From: Bacteroides reticulotermitis JCM 10512
GTDB lineage: Bacteria > Bacteroidota > Bacteroidia > Bacteroidales > Bacteroidaceae
DNA length: 64,000 nt
Reading direction: 5' to 3'
Assembly: GCF_000517545.1 (NCBI RefSeq)
Contig: NZ_BAIV01000001.1
Coordinates: forward strand, 206,265 to 270,264
Shown here: positions 39,686-48,741 of the stretch, in pieces
How the letters are laid out: each line of letters starts with the position of its first letter
How positions within the stretch are numbered: position 1 is the stretch's first letter
Made by a program: the position numbers and the translations under genes
Notes under the pieces: generated by a model
Told to the model about the DNA's origin: nothing
What the model saw: only the letters and a program-made list of their open reading frames with translations
Databases searched by the model: none

Positions 39686-41185
39686 ATGAATAAATTCTAT
39701 TATTATGTCGCATTGTTGGCAATAGCATGGGGAGTTAATCTTTCCGCACAGGCACAAAAACGGCTGACATTAGACTTGAGTCGAACGATTAGTCTGGCTA
39801 ATGATAGTTCACTAGAGTCTTTTCGTACGCAAAATATGTATCTATCCGGTTATTGGCAATACCGAACATATCGTGCCAATCGCTTGCCGAGCTTGACATT
39901 AGATATGACGCCGGCTCAATACAATCGGGATATAACCAAGCGCTATGATTCGGGACAGAACCTGGATGTCTATCGCAGACAGCAGTCCTATTATGCTTAT
40001 GGAGGTTTAAGTGTACGGCAGAATCTCGATTTAACCGGAGGTACTTTCTATCTGGAATCCAACTTAGCCTATATGCGCAATTTTGGAGATAATCGCACGA
40101 CTCAGTTTACCAGTGTACCTATACGTATCGGATATTCGCAAAGCCTGGTTGGTTACAACTCTTTTCAATGGGAGAGAAAGATCGAGCCGTTGAAATACGA
40201 ACGAGTGAAAAAGGAATTTCTTTATAATGTAGAGAAAGTATCGGAAACAGCTACGACTTACTTCTTTTCCTTGGCTATGGCACAAGCAGAATATAAACTG
40301 GCTCGAGAGAATCTTAGCTCTACCGATACATTGTATCGCATCGGAGAACAACGGCATCGGATTGCTGCGATATCTCAGGCGGATCTGTTGACGTTGAAAC
40401 TGGATCGTGTGAATGCGCAGAACACGTTGCAAAACCGGGCGAGTGATTTAAAACGAGCCATGTTTTCATTGGCTTCTTTCTTGAACCTTGATAAGGATAC
40501 ACAGATTGAGTTGGAACTTCCTTCACATTCGCAAAGTGTTGAAATCCCTGTCGATGAGGCTATTCTGTGGGGAAGAAGCAATAATCCGCAACTACTCGAA
40601 TTGAAACAAAACATACTGGAGGCGGAGAGGAGCGTGGATAAAACAAAGAAGGAAGCCCGTTTTAATGCCAGTGTGAATGCGAGTATCGGTTTCAATCAAG
40701 TGGCCGATAATTTCGGAGATGTATATCATAAACCTATGCAACAAGATCTGATAGCGGTGAGTGTTTCTGTGCCGTTATTGGATTGGGGGGTTAGGAAAGG
40801 CAAATATAACATGGCACGCAACAACCTCAATGTGGTGAAGATCTCCTCTCGCCAGAATGAAATCAATATTGAGGAGGAGGTGATTATGACAGTGAGCGAT
40901 TTTAATATTCAACAACAGCTAATAGCTAGTGCTGAAGAAGCGTTAGACCTTTCTATTCTTGCCTACAATGAAACTAAACAGCGTTTTATTATAGGTAAGG
41001 CAGATATTAGCAGTCTGACACTCTCGCTCAATCGCCAGCAACAGGCACAACGCAACTACATTTCTGCTTTGCAAAATTATTGGTTGAATTATTATAAAAT
41101 CCGACGCCTCACGCTATTTGACTTTGCGACGAACCTATCCTTGTCCGATCGCTTTGATTTTAATGGAGGACATATCATCCGATAG
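39686..41185 (+). CDS. TolC-family outer-membrane efflux channel
   Basis: 499 residues from the ATG at 39686, directly after the permease stop. Sec signal (YYVALLAIAWGVNLSAQAQ). The protein has the two-fold repeated alpha-helical barrel pattern of OEP proteins (long Q/N/A-rich helices such as AQAEYKLARENLSSTDTLYRIGEQRHRIAAIS and the repeat EEALDLSILAYNETKQRFIIGKADISS) with beta strands between. It completes the tripartite pump. Confidence 0.92.
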   Translation: MNKFYYYVALLAIAWGVNLSAQAQKRLTLDLSRTISLANDSSLESFRTQNMYLSGYWQYRTYRANRLPSLTLDMTPAQYNRDITKRYDSGQNLDVYRRQQSYYAYGGLSVRQNLDLTGGTFYLESNLAYMRNFGDNRTTQFTSVPIRIGYSQSLVGYNSFQWERKIEPLKYERVKKEFLYNVEKVSETATTYFFSLAMAQAEYKLARENLSSTDTLYRIGEQRHRIAAISQADLLTLKLDRVNAQNTLQNRASDLKRAMFSLASFLNLDKDTQIELELPSHSQSVEIPVDEAILWGRSNNPQLLELKQNILEAERSVDKTKKEARFNASVNASIGFNQVADNFGDVYHKPMQQDLIAVSVSVPLLDWGVRKGKYNMARNNLNVVKISSRQNEINIEEEVIMTVSDFNIQQQLIASAEEALDLSILAYNETKQRFIIGKADISSLTLSLNRQQQAQRNYISALQNYWLNYYKIRRLTLFDFATNLSLSDRFDFNGGHIIR

Positions 41186-41252
41186 TTAGACGACCCGGGC
41201 AAATCTAGGAAGAGATATTCCGGATTTATACACTATATGCAATGAATAAAGA

Positions 41253-44200
41253 ATGAAAATGGATTCGAATATAAAAGGAACTTCAAAAGCCTCTGCATTT
41301 ACACTAATTGTAGCCTTTATCTGTGTGGCATTGGTTGGGTTAGTTCTTGTTCCGTTGCTACCGGTGAAATTAAATCCGTCACGGAATCTTCCCGGGTTCT
41401 CTGTCCACTTTAGCATGCACGGTACTTCGGCACGAGTAGTAGAGATGGAGGCTACCAGCAAATTGGAATCCATGCTTGCCAGAGTCAAAGGAGTTCGGCA
41501 GATCTCCTCTACGTCGGGCAATGGGTGGGGCAGTATCAATGTGAATTTAGATAAACATGCCGACTTGGCTGTTGCTCGTTTCGAGGCTTCAGCTATTATC
41601 CGACAAACTTGGTCGGAGCTGCCCGATGGAGTTAGCTATCCGTATATCCAGATGAAAAGTTCGGATCAGAAGAGCCAAAAGCCCTTTATATCGTTCACAA
41701 TTAATGCACCGTCTACGCCTTATCTGATTCAGGAATATGCGGAAGAGCATATCAAGACACGTTTGGCACAAATTCCGGGAATCTATAAGATAAACCTAAG
41801 CGGAGCTACTCCGATGGAGTGGCAACTGGAATATGATTACGACCAATTGCAGACCTTAGGCGTAACTACCGGTGAAGTTCAGCAAGCCATCCGATTACAT
41901 TATCAAAAGGAGTTTCTGGGTACATACGACGTAGAACAGATGTCCGGTGAGAAGGAGTGGATACGATTGGCTTTAGTGCCCGAAAAAAATGACAGGCTCT
42001 TTGATGCCGGTCAAATACAAGTTAAAATAAAGGACGGACGGATAATCCGCTTGGATGAATTGGTCAAAGTTTCACGAGCGGAGGAAGAGCCTCAAAGTTA
42101 TTACCGTATCAACGGTCTGAATTCCATCTATTTGTCTGTTGTTGCTGAAGAATCGGCCAACCAACTGACATTGAGTAAACAAATTACCGATTTTATGGAG
42201 TCGTTGCGTGCCACTTTACCCTTCGGATATGAGATTCATACCAGCTATGATGCGACGGAATTTATCGATGCGGAGTTGAGCAAGATCTATCTTCGTACAG
42301 GTGCTACGTTGGTGATTCTGCTTTTATTTGTATTGCTGATCACCTTTAGTCCTAAATATCTGTTCTTGATTGTGTGTAGTTTGAGCATCAATATGGCTAT
42401 CGCTGTTATTTTTTACTATGCATTCGGACTCGAAATGCAACTGTATTCTTTAGCCGGTATTACCGTCTCACTCAATCTGGTGATCGATAACACCATTGTG
42501 ATGAGTGATCACTATTTGCGTTGTCGTAACCGGAAAGCGTTTATGTCTATACTGGCGGCCACGGTAACCACAATGGGGGCTTTAGTCATCATTTTCTTCC
42601 TGGATGAAAAGATACGTCTCAATTTACAAGACTTTGCCGCTGTGGTAATCATCAACTTGGGCGTATCACTACTGGTCGCTTTATTCCTGGTACCGTCTTT
42701 GATCGATAAGATGGGAATGGAAAGGCGAAAGTCTTATCTTTCCCGCCTAAGCTCGCGACGGGTACATCTCCGCGTATTTTCGAGGATTGGACACAAAATA
42801 CGGCGTTTCCCGGTTTACTTCACACGTTTTTACTCATGGTTTATACAAATACTTTGCCGTTGGCGGATAGCGGTTTGCGTATTGTTGTTATTGGCATTTG
42901 GATTGCCGGTTTTTCTATTACCGGATAAAATGGGAGGTGAAGGTGCATGGCCAACAATTTATAATCACACGTTAGGAACTTCTACATACAAAGAAAGCAT
43001 CAAGCCCCTTGTAGATAAAGCGTTAGGAGGTAGCCTGCGACTATTTGTCGAAAAGGTGTATGAGGGTAGTTACTTCAGTCGTAAGGAAGAGGTTGTACTT
43101 TATGCCAATGCTAACTTGCCGAACGGAAGTACGTTGGAACAGATGAACACCTTGATCAAACGAATGGAAGCTTATCTGAGTGAGTTTAAAGAGATAAAAC
43201 AGTTTCAAGCATCCGTTGAGAGTGCGCAGCGAGCAAGCCTTAGTATCTATTTTGATAAAGAGCACCAACAAAGCGGGTTTCCTTATACGCTGAAAGCACG
43301 TATTACCAGTAAAGCTTTGCAGTTAGGAGGTGGTAGCTGGAGTGTGTATGGTTTGGAAGATCAGGGTTTTAGTAACGATGTGCGCGAAACTGCGGGATCG
43401 TTCCGGGTAAAAATGTATGGCTATAACTATGATGAACTCTATGGTTGGGCTGTGAAGTTGAAGGAAAAGCTATTGACGCATCGACGTATTAAAGAAGTAG
43501 CCATCGGATCGAACTTCTCTTGGTGGAAAGACGACTACCGGGAGTTCTACTTTGATTTGGATCGAAGGCGCATGGCAGAGGAGGGAATTGTTGCCGGACA
43601 ACTATTTGCGGCTCTTCGACCGATATATGGGCGAGATATGAATGTCGGGACGGTAGCTACTGAGAACGGTTCGGAGAAGATTAAACTCACCTCTCGTCAG
43701 TCGAACGAGTGGGATGTGTGGGCTATGCAGTATAATGCTCTCCGTATAGGCGGAAGAGATTATAAACTTTCGGAGCTTGCAAAGGTGGAGAAAGGTCAGA
43801 TGCCTCAAGAGGTATCCAAAGAAAATCAGCAATATCGATTATGTTTGCAGTATGAATATATCGGTTCGTCGGAACAAGGTGATAAATTATTAGAGAAGGA
43901 TTTGGAAGAACTTAGCGAATTGTTGCCAATGGGGTATACTGCTAAATCGGAAAAGGCCAATTGGCACTGGGGCGGTAAAGGTAATAAGCAGTATTACCTG
44001 CTACTAATTGTAATTGCCATCATTTTCTTGATATCGAGTATCCTTTTCAATTCGTTAAAGCAGCCGTTGGCTATTATTTTTGTGATTCCAATATCATATA
44101 TCGGTGTCTTTCTAACCTTCTATTGGTTCAGGCTGAATTTCGATCAGGGTGGATTCGCCTCATTCATCCTGCTTTGTGGAGTGACGGTGAATGCAAGTAT

Positions 44201-44483
44201 CTACATTCTGAATGAATACAATGCGATTCGGAAGAGACAGCCTCGCCTTGCTTCGGTGAAGGCCTATGTGAAAGCTTGGAATACGAAAATAATTCCTATT
44301 TTTCTAACGGTCACTTCTACTATTTTGGGTTTTATACCTTTTATGATAGGGGCTGAAAAGGAAGGGTTCTGGTTCCCATTGGCAGCCGGTACGATTGGAG
44401 GATTGATCATGTCGGTTATTGGCGTATTTATTTTCTTGCCGATACTGACTTTGAGAAAGAAAGATGTTTGCCGGCGCAAATAA
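41253..44483 (+). CDS. RND efflux permease 2, divergent
   Basis: 1076 residues with the same 12-TM RND plan but strongly diverged from permease 1: AFTLIVAFICVALVGLVLVPLLPVKL, HGTSARVVEMEATSKLESML, TM4 VSLNLVIDNTIVMSDHYLR (Asp-Asn instead of Asp-Asp) and C-terminal IIPIFLTVTSTILGFIPFMIGAEKEGFWFPLAAGTIGGLIMS. It begins 67 bp after the channel gene. Two unlike permeases with one adaptor and one channel suggest either a heteromeric pump or two alternative pumps sharing parts. Confidence 0.9.
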   Translation: MKMDSNIKGTSKASAFTLIVAFICVALVGLVLVPLLPVKLNPSRNLPGFSVHFSMHGTSARVVEMEATSKLESMLARVKGVRQISSTSGNGWGSINVNLDKHADLAVARFEASAIIRQTWSELPDGVSYPYIQMKSSDQKSQKPFISFTINAPSTPYLIQEYAEEHIKTRLAQIPGIYKINLSGATPMEWQLEYDYDQLQTLGVTTGEVQQAIRLHYQKEFLGTYDVEQMSGEKEWIRLALVPEKNDRLFDAGQIQVKIKDGRIIRLDELVKVSRAEEEPQSYYRINGLNSIYLSVVAEESANQLTLSKQITDFMESLRATLPFGYEIHTSYDATEFIDAELSKIYLRTGATLVILLLFVLLITFSPKYLFLIVCSLSINMAIAVIFYYAFGLEMQLYSLAGITVSLNLVIDNTIVMSDHYLRCRNRKAFMSILAATVTTMGALVIIFFLDEKIRLNLQDFAAVVIINLGVSLLVALFLVPSLIDKMGMERRKSYLSRLSSRRVHLRVFSRIGHKIRRFPVYFTRFYSWFIQILCRWRIAVCVLLLLAFGLPVFLLPDKMGGEGAWPTIYNHTLGTSTYKESIKPLVDKALGGSLRLFVEKVYEGSYFSRKEEVVLYANANLPNGSTLEQMNTLIKRMEAYLSEFKEIKQFQASVESAQRASLSIYFDKEHQQSGFPYTLKARITSKALQLGGGSWSVYGLEDQGFSNDVRETAGSFRVKMYGYNYDELYGWAVKLKEKLLTHRRIKEVAIGSNFSWWKDDYREFYFDLDRRRMAEEGIVAGQLFAALRPIYGRDMNVGTVATENGSEKIKLTSRQSNEWDVWAMQYNALRIGGRDYKLSELAKVEKGQMPQEVSKENQQYRLCLQYEYIGSSEQGDKLLEKDLEELSELLPMGYTAKSEKANWHWGGKGNKQYYLLLIVIAIIFLISSILFNSLKQPLAIIFVIPISYIGVFLTFYWFRLNFDQGGFASFILLCGVTVNASIYILNEYNAIRKRQPRLASVKAYVKAWNTKIIPIFLTVTSTILGFIPFMIGAEKEGFWFPLAAGTIGGLIMSVIGVFIFLPILTLRKKDVCRRK

Positions 44484-44512
44484 AATAGGCTTCCTATCCG
44501 GCTGAGGCTATA

Positions 44513-44553
44513 AATCCGACCGACTAGCTTGCAATGAGTTAGTCGGTCGGATT
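44513..44553. terminator. Strong hairpin at the convergent end of the RND operon
   Basis: Perfect 14-bp stem AATCCGACCGACTA / TAGTCGGTCGGATT with a 13-nt loop, between permease 2 (+) and the oxidoreductase (-). No long T tract follows, so termination efficiency is uncertain, but stem and position fit a shared terminator. Confidence 0.7.
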
Positions 44554-44585
44554 CATCGGAAATCAATTAGATTCCCGTATTATAA

Positions 44586-45140
44586 TTACCAATTGTTTCC
44601 TGCATTGCTGTGGTCAACAAGGTTTTCGACTTTTTGCTTATATAAGTTGGCTCCTTCGGCAATGTTCTTTCCGGCTTCATTGGTGCTCATACCGTAAACC
44701 ACGATAGGAGTTTGCCAGTTCATTCCCGAATGAATTGCGCTCACTTGGTAGGGGCGTAAGAGCTCGTCGGCGGTAAAGCGATTTCTTCCTCCGCTGCGAT
44801 AGGCTTCATGTTCGGAGCCAGTCGTTGTGACTACGAGTAGGGGCTTTCCTGCTACTGCCGGTGTCTTGGAGAGGAAAGTGAATACTTCGTCTTGCCATCT
44901 TTTAAGTAGAGCCGGAGCCGCCATCCAATGAAATGGAAATTGGAAGATGACTGAAGAAGCCTCAGATATGACTTTACTCCATTCGTCGATATCGAAAGCT
45001 ATTTCCTGATGTTCGTACAGGTTGAACACTGCTACTCCTTCGATGTCTTTCACGGTATCAATCAAAGCTTTGTTGGCCAATGAGTCCTTTAAATTTGGAT
45101 GGGCCAGTAAGATCACGACTTTTCTTAATTCTTTATTCAT
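44586..45140 (-). CDS. NAD(P)H oxidoreductase, flavodoxin-like fold (KefF/MdaB type)
   Basis: 184 residues from MNKELRKVVILLAHPNLKDS. Flavodoxin_2 features: LLAHPNLKDSLANKALID near the N-terminus, FQFPFHWMAAPALLKRWQDEVF and GKPLLVVTTTGSEHEAY for FMN and substrate binding. Such enzymes reduce quinones or protect against electrophiles; the substrate here is unknown. Divergent from the decarboxylase gene at 45311. Confidence 0.85.
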   Translation of the reverse strand: MNKELRKVVILLAHPNLKDSLANKALIDTVKDIEGVAVFNLYEHQEIAFDIDEWSKVISEASSVIFQFPFHWMAAPALLKRWQDEVFTFLSKTPAVAGKPLLVVTTTGSEHEAYRSGGRNRFTADELLRPYQVSAIHSGMNWQTPIVVYGMSTNEAGKNIAEGANLYKQKVENLVDHSNAGNNW

Positions 45141-45310
45141 ACTAATCAAACGTTTGGAATGAAATAACTGCTTAAATGATATAATGTGTAAAAATAGGAT
45201 TTATTTTTGAAATAAGCCATTTCTTAATTAAAAATAAAAACGAAAGTCTTTGATTTCGAATTTGTACTTTTGCATATTCAATGAATACGTTTGGATAATA
45301 AACTTGAAAT

Positions 45311-46450
45311 ATGATAGACTTTACTCAATTTCCTTCACCGTGCTATATAATGGACGAAGAATTGCTCCGGAAGAATCTGGGCCTAATTAAAAATGTAGCC
45401 GATCGGGCGGAAGTAGAAATAATACTTGCTTTCAAATCATTTGCCATGTGGCGTTCATTCCCTATCTTTCGGGAGTATATCGGGCATTCTACGGCAAGTT
45501 CCGTATATGAAGCGCGTTTAGCCTTAGAAGAGTTCGGAAGCAAAGCACACACTTATTCGCCGGCCTATACCGAACAAGATTTCCCGGAGATAATGCGTTG
45601 TAGCAGTCACATCACCTTCAATTCTTTCTCGCAATATGAACGTTTCTATCCGAAGGTTGTCACCGAAGGAAGCGGTATCTCTTGTGGAATTCGTGTCAAT
45701 CCGGAATATTCGGAAGTCGAGACGGAGTTATATAACCCCTGTGCACCTGGAACCCGTTTTGGTATGACGGCCGATCTGCTACCGGAAACTTTGCCGGAAG
45801 GCATTCGTGGCTTTCATTGCCATTGTCACTGTGAATCATCTTCGTTCGAACTAGAACGTACGTTGCAACATTTGGAAGAGAAGTTTTCCCGATGGTTTCC
45901 GCAAATAGAATGGCTCAATCTGGGTGGAGGACATCTTATGACGCGTGCTGATTATGATACCGAGCATCTGATTAACTTACTCAAAGCACTGAAAGCACGC
46001 TATCCGCATTTGAAGATTATCCTCGAACCGGGATCCGCTTTTACTTGGCAAACGGGCGTCTTAACCTCTCAGGTGGTGGATGTTGTAGAGAGTAGGGGAA
46101 TAAAGACGGCTATTCTGGACGTAAGCTTTACTTGTCACATGCCCGATTGTTTGGAAATGCCTTATCAACCGGTAGTACGCGGTGCTGAAATCGGAGATGA
46201 AGGTGCATTTGTTTATCGGCTGGGCGGAAGCTCCTGTTTGAGTGGCGATTATATGGGAATGTGGGGTTTTGATCATGAACTGCAGATTGGTGAGCAACTT
46301 GTATTCGAAGACATGATTCACTACACCATAGTAAAGACTAATATGTTTAATGGAATTCATCATCCGGGCATTGCTATGTGGACAAAAGAGGGAAAGGCTG
46401 AAATCTTTAAGGAATTCTCTTACGAAGACTATCGGGATCGAATGAGTTGA
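45311..46450 (+). CDS. nspC: Carboxynorspermidine decarboxylase
   Basis: A PLP enzyme of the alternative spermidine/norspermidine pathway that decarboxylates carboxy(nor)spermidine. 379 residues, fold-III barrel plus beta domain: FPSPCYIMDEELLRKNL, EIILAFKSFAMW (PLP-Lys), RVNPEYSEVETELYNPCAPGTRFGM, FHCHCHCESSSFELE, WLNLGGGH, ILEPGSAFTW and GSSCLSGDYMGMWGF. A TACTTTTG -7 element lies at 45265-45272. Polyamine synthesis by this route is usual in Bacteroidota. Confidence 0.95.
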   Translation: MIDFTQFPSPCYIMDEELLRKNLGLIKNVADRAEVEIILAFKSFAMWRSFPIFREYIGHSTASSVYEARLALEEFGSKAHTYSPAYTEQDFPEIMRCSSHITFNSFSQYERFYPKVVTEGSGISCGIRVNPEYSEVETELYNPCAPGTRFGMTADLLPETLPEGIRGFHCHCHCESSSFELERTLQHLEEKFSRWFPQIEWLNLGGGHLMTRADYDTEHLINLLKALKARYPHLKIILEPGSAFTWQTGVLTSQVVDVVESRGIKTAILDVSFTCHMPDCLEMPYQPVVRGAEIGDEGAFVYRLGGSSCLSGDYMGMWGFDHELQIGEQLVFEDMIHYTIVKTNMFNGIHHPGIAMWTKEGKAEIFKEFSYEDYRDRMS

Positions 46451-46518
46451 TAATCAAATTGATCGTTTGGCGGTCGTTGAGGCGGATAGAGGCTCTGTGA
46501 AAAAAAAAGTGCATAATG

Positions 46519-46549
46519 TTTGCAGGTTTACAGAAAATGTCTACCTTTG
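46519..46549 (+). promoter_or_regulatory. Promoter of the tRNA operon
   Basis: TTTG (46519-46522), 19 bp, TACCTTTG plus C (46542-46549): a near-perfect Bacteroides promoter. Transcription would start about 10 nt before the first tRNA. Confidence 0.8.
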
Positions 46550-46565
46550 CAACCGCAAACAAAAC

Positions 46566-46638
46566 GCGGAAATAGCTCAGTTGGTAGAGCATAACCTTGC
46601 CAAGGTTAGGGTCGCGAGTTCGAGTCTCGTTTTCCGCT
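46566..46638 (+). tRNA. tRNA-Gly(GCC), copy 1
   Basis: 73-nt cloverleaf: acceptor GCGGAAA/TTTCCGC, D arm GCTC/GAGC, anticodon loop TTGCCAA (GCC, glycine), T arm GCGAG-TTCGAGT-CTCGT, discriminator T. No CCA is encoded. Identical copies at 46881 and 47098. Confidence 0.97.
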
Positions 46639-46670
46639 CATATTTCTTTGAAATATTGGAATAAATCTTT

Positions 46671-46752
46671 GCCCAGGTGGCGGAATTGGTAGACGCGCAC
46701 GTTTCAGGTGCGTGTGTCGCAAGGCATGCAGGTTCGAGTCCTGTTCTGGGCA
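46671..46752 (+). tRNA. tRNA-Leu(CAG), copy 1
   Basis: 82-nt class II tRNA with a long variable arm. Acceptor GCCCAGG/TCTGGGC, anticodon stem CACGT/GCGTG around loop TTCAGGT (CAG, leucine), T loop TTCGAGT. Discriminator A, as required for leucine identity. Identical copy at 46989. Confidence 0.96.
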
Positions 46753-46776
46753 CAGAGATTAAAAACTTTAGGATCT

Positions 46777-46860
46777 GGAGAGGTGGCGGAATTGGTAGAC
46801 GCGCTACTTTGAGGGGGTAGTGACAGTTATGTCGTGGGAGTTCGAGTCTCCTTCTCTTCA
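46777..46860 (+). tRNA. tRNA-Leu(GAG)
   Basis: 84-nt class II tRNA. Acceptor GGAGAGG/TCTCTTC (with G-T pairs), anticodon stem CTACT/GGTAG around TTGAGGG (GAG, leucine), variable arm TGACAGTTATGTCGTG, discriminator A. Confidence 0.95.
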
Positions 46861-46880
46861 CGGTTCATTAAAGATAAATT

Positions 46881-46953
46881 GCGGAAATAGCTCAGTTGGT
46901 AGAGCATAACCTTGCCAAGGTTAGGGTCGCGAGTTCGAGTCTCGTTTTCCGCT
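46881..46953 (+). tRNA. tRNA-Gly(GCC), copy 2
   Basis: Same 73-nt sequence as the copy at 46566, anticodon GCC. Confidence 0.97.
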
Positions 46954-46988
46954 CTTGTTCCTTTGAAATAAATATTACAACTAGATTT

Positions 46989-47070
46989 GCCCAGGTGGCG
47001 GAATTGGTAGACGCGCACGTTTCAGGTGCGTGTGTCGCAAGGCATGCAGGTTCGAGTCCTGTTCTGGGCA
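46989..47070 (+). tRNA. tRNA-Leu(CAG), copy 2
   Basis: Same 82-nt sequence as the copy at 46671, anticodon CAG. Confidence 0.96.
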
Positions 47071-47097
47071 CTGCTCATGGTAGTGAAAGTTTAGTTT

Positions 47098-47170
47098 GCG
47101 GAAATAGCTCAGTTGGTAGAGCATAACCTTGCCAAGGTTAGGGTCGCGAGTTCGAGTCTCGTTTTCCGCT
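47098..47170 (+). tRNA. tRNA-Gly(GCC), copy 3
   Basis: Same 73-nt sequence as the copies at 46566 and 46881. Last gene of the tRNA operon, 9 bp before the terminator. Confidence 0.97.
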
Positions 47171-47179
47171 CCATAAAAG

Positions 47180-47217
47180 AGGTTGTCCATCGTATGCGAT
47201 AGGCAACCTTTTTTTTG
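47180..47217 (+). terminator. Terminator of the tRNA operon
   Basis: Stem AGGTTG/CAACCT (47180-47185 with 47204-47209) extended by near-matching bases, followed by eight T: a standard intrinsic terminator. Confidence 0.9.
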
Positions 47218-47297
47218 TCCGATACTATACTGACGTGTCGATCACACTATTGCTTACTTGCGAAAAACGGATCACCTGTAAACGATGGTATCTGATA

Positions 47298-48659
47298 TTA
47301 TCTACTAAGCAAGTTGGCTAGTTTGGTTGCCTGTTTGATGCGGTCGGCAAGGCCGATACCGTCGCGTAAACCTCCTGCAATGATCAGTCCTTTGTATCTC
47401 TCTTGCAATTTATCCACTGTATTTAGGCGTTCTTCACTATCAGCTTCGTATTGAGGAATAGCTTTCGAGTGTCGGAAAATGTGGAACTTGTAAGGCTCGG
47501 TATCTTTAGGATACTTCAACATGGTATGCATGGCTTCTTTTACCAACTCGTAAAGTTCATTATCAGAATAGTTTAATAGGTCGGCATGCTGAACTCCACC
47601 TAGAAAGAAAGATAGAGATGCTGCTCCGCGAGGCGCTCTGTCACTGTAGCATGAAGAGTTGAACAGAATACCTAGCAGCTTTTCTTTTTCAACAGACGGT
47701 ATCAGTCCGCCGAATGCCAAGGGAACACGACTACCGTCTTTGATTCCTACACCAATCTGTATGACAGGAGCGTAGTGCAGAGATGCTATGGGTTTCATCT
47801 CCTCCTCTTCTACAAAGGGGAGTAAGTCCGGGAGCGCATAAGCTGGCACGGTAGTGATAACGTATTGCGAATAGATCTTATCTCCGCTGGCGGACAAGGA
47901 GGTAGACCAACCGTCAAGAGTCGGTTCCACGATACTGTTCCCCGCTGAAGTTATGATCGCATCATTCGATATTCGTTTACGTAATGCTTCTACCAATTGG
48001 TTGAAGCCACCCTTCACCGAAAAAACATCTTTGGAAATGCCTTGTTCTTTTTCTTCTGCCAACGCTTTGCGACGTTTCATCGCACCGCGTATAAAACTTC
48101 CATATTCATGTTCTAGCCTGTAGAGCTTAGGCAGCGCAAAGCGAGTGACCAGTCGGTTGGGGTCACCGGCATAAATACCCGAAACGAATGGGTCTACCGC
48201 ATAGTTCAGATACGATTTACCCAGGCGTCGTTTTACCAACGATGCAACACTCTCAAGCGGATCATTACCTCTCTTGCGGAATGGCTCAAACAGAATGTTG
48301 ATCTTATCGTACCATGAAAATAAATTGGTGGATATGGCACTTGAAAGTCCGTTGGGGAGCGGACGGAAAAGTCCGTTTTTCCAGATCAACCTAACTTTTG
48401 CTTCCTGCTGTGCAATCTGGAGTGTACATTCGTCATTTAGTTTTCTGAAGAGTTCCAATACTTCTATATTGGATACAACGCCGGTGTTTGGTCCCGATTC
48501 GAATAAGAAACTTTCGTCGTTGATGGTATGGAGCTGTCCGCCGACTCGGTCCGTTTTTTCCAGCAATACTACGTCAATACCCTTTTCCTGTAAAAGGAAC
48601 GTGGTGATCAAGCCTGTAATTCCCGCACCGATAACAACTACTTCAACTTTCTTATCCAT
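47298..48659 (-). CDS. hemG: Protoporphyrinogen oxidase, FAD-dependent (HemG/HemY type)
   Basis: Oxidises protoporphyrinogen (or coproporphyrinogen) to the porphyrin late in haem synthesis. 453 residues. FAD dinucleotide fold VVVIGAGITGLITTFLLQEKGIDVVLLEK, substrate-domain motifs ESGPNTGVVSNIEVLELF and NYAVDPFVSGIYAGDPNRLV, and C-terminal IIAGGLRDGIGLADRIKQATKLA. Last gene of a minus-strand block after hemN (82 bp). Confidence 0.92.
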   Translation of the reverse strand: MDKKVEVVVIGAGITGLITTFLLQEKGIDVVLLEKTDRVGGQLHTINDESFLFESGPNTGVVSNIEVLELFRKLNDECTLQIAQQEAKVRLIWKNGLFRPLPNGLSSAISTNLFSWYDKINILFEPFRKRGNDPLESVASLVKRRLGKSYLNYAVDPFVSGIYAGDPNRLVTRFALPKLYRLEHEYGSFIRGAMKRRKALAEEKEQGISKDVFSVKGGFNQLVEALRKRISNDAIITSAGNSIVEPTLDGWSTSLSASGDKIYSQYVITTVPAYALPDLLPFVEEEEMKPIASLHYAPVIQIGVGIKDGSRVPLAFGGLIPSVEKEKLLGILFNSSCYSDRAPRGAASLSFFLGGVQHADLLNYSDNELYELVKEAMHTMLKYPKDTEPYKFHIFRHSKAIPQYEADSEERLNTVDKLQERYKGLIIAGGLRDGIGLADRIKQATKLANLLSR

Positions 48660-48741
48660 ATCTTTTGTTTTTCTTTATAATACTGCTAATCTTTTATTGC
48701 ACTCTCTGCTTCCTTTCACACTTATACCTACTCTTTTCGCC

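Noticed and set aside
46467..47190. Small proteins encoded across the tRNA cluster
   Set aside because: The open frames on both strands simply read through the repeated tRNA genes and have no independent support.
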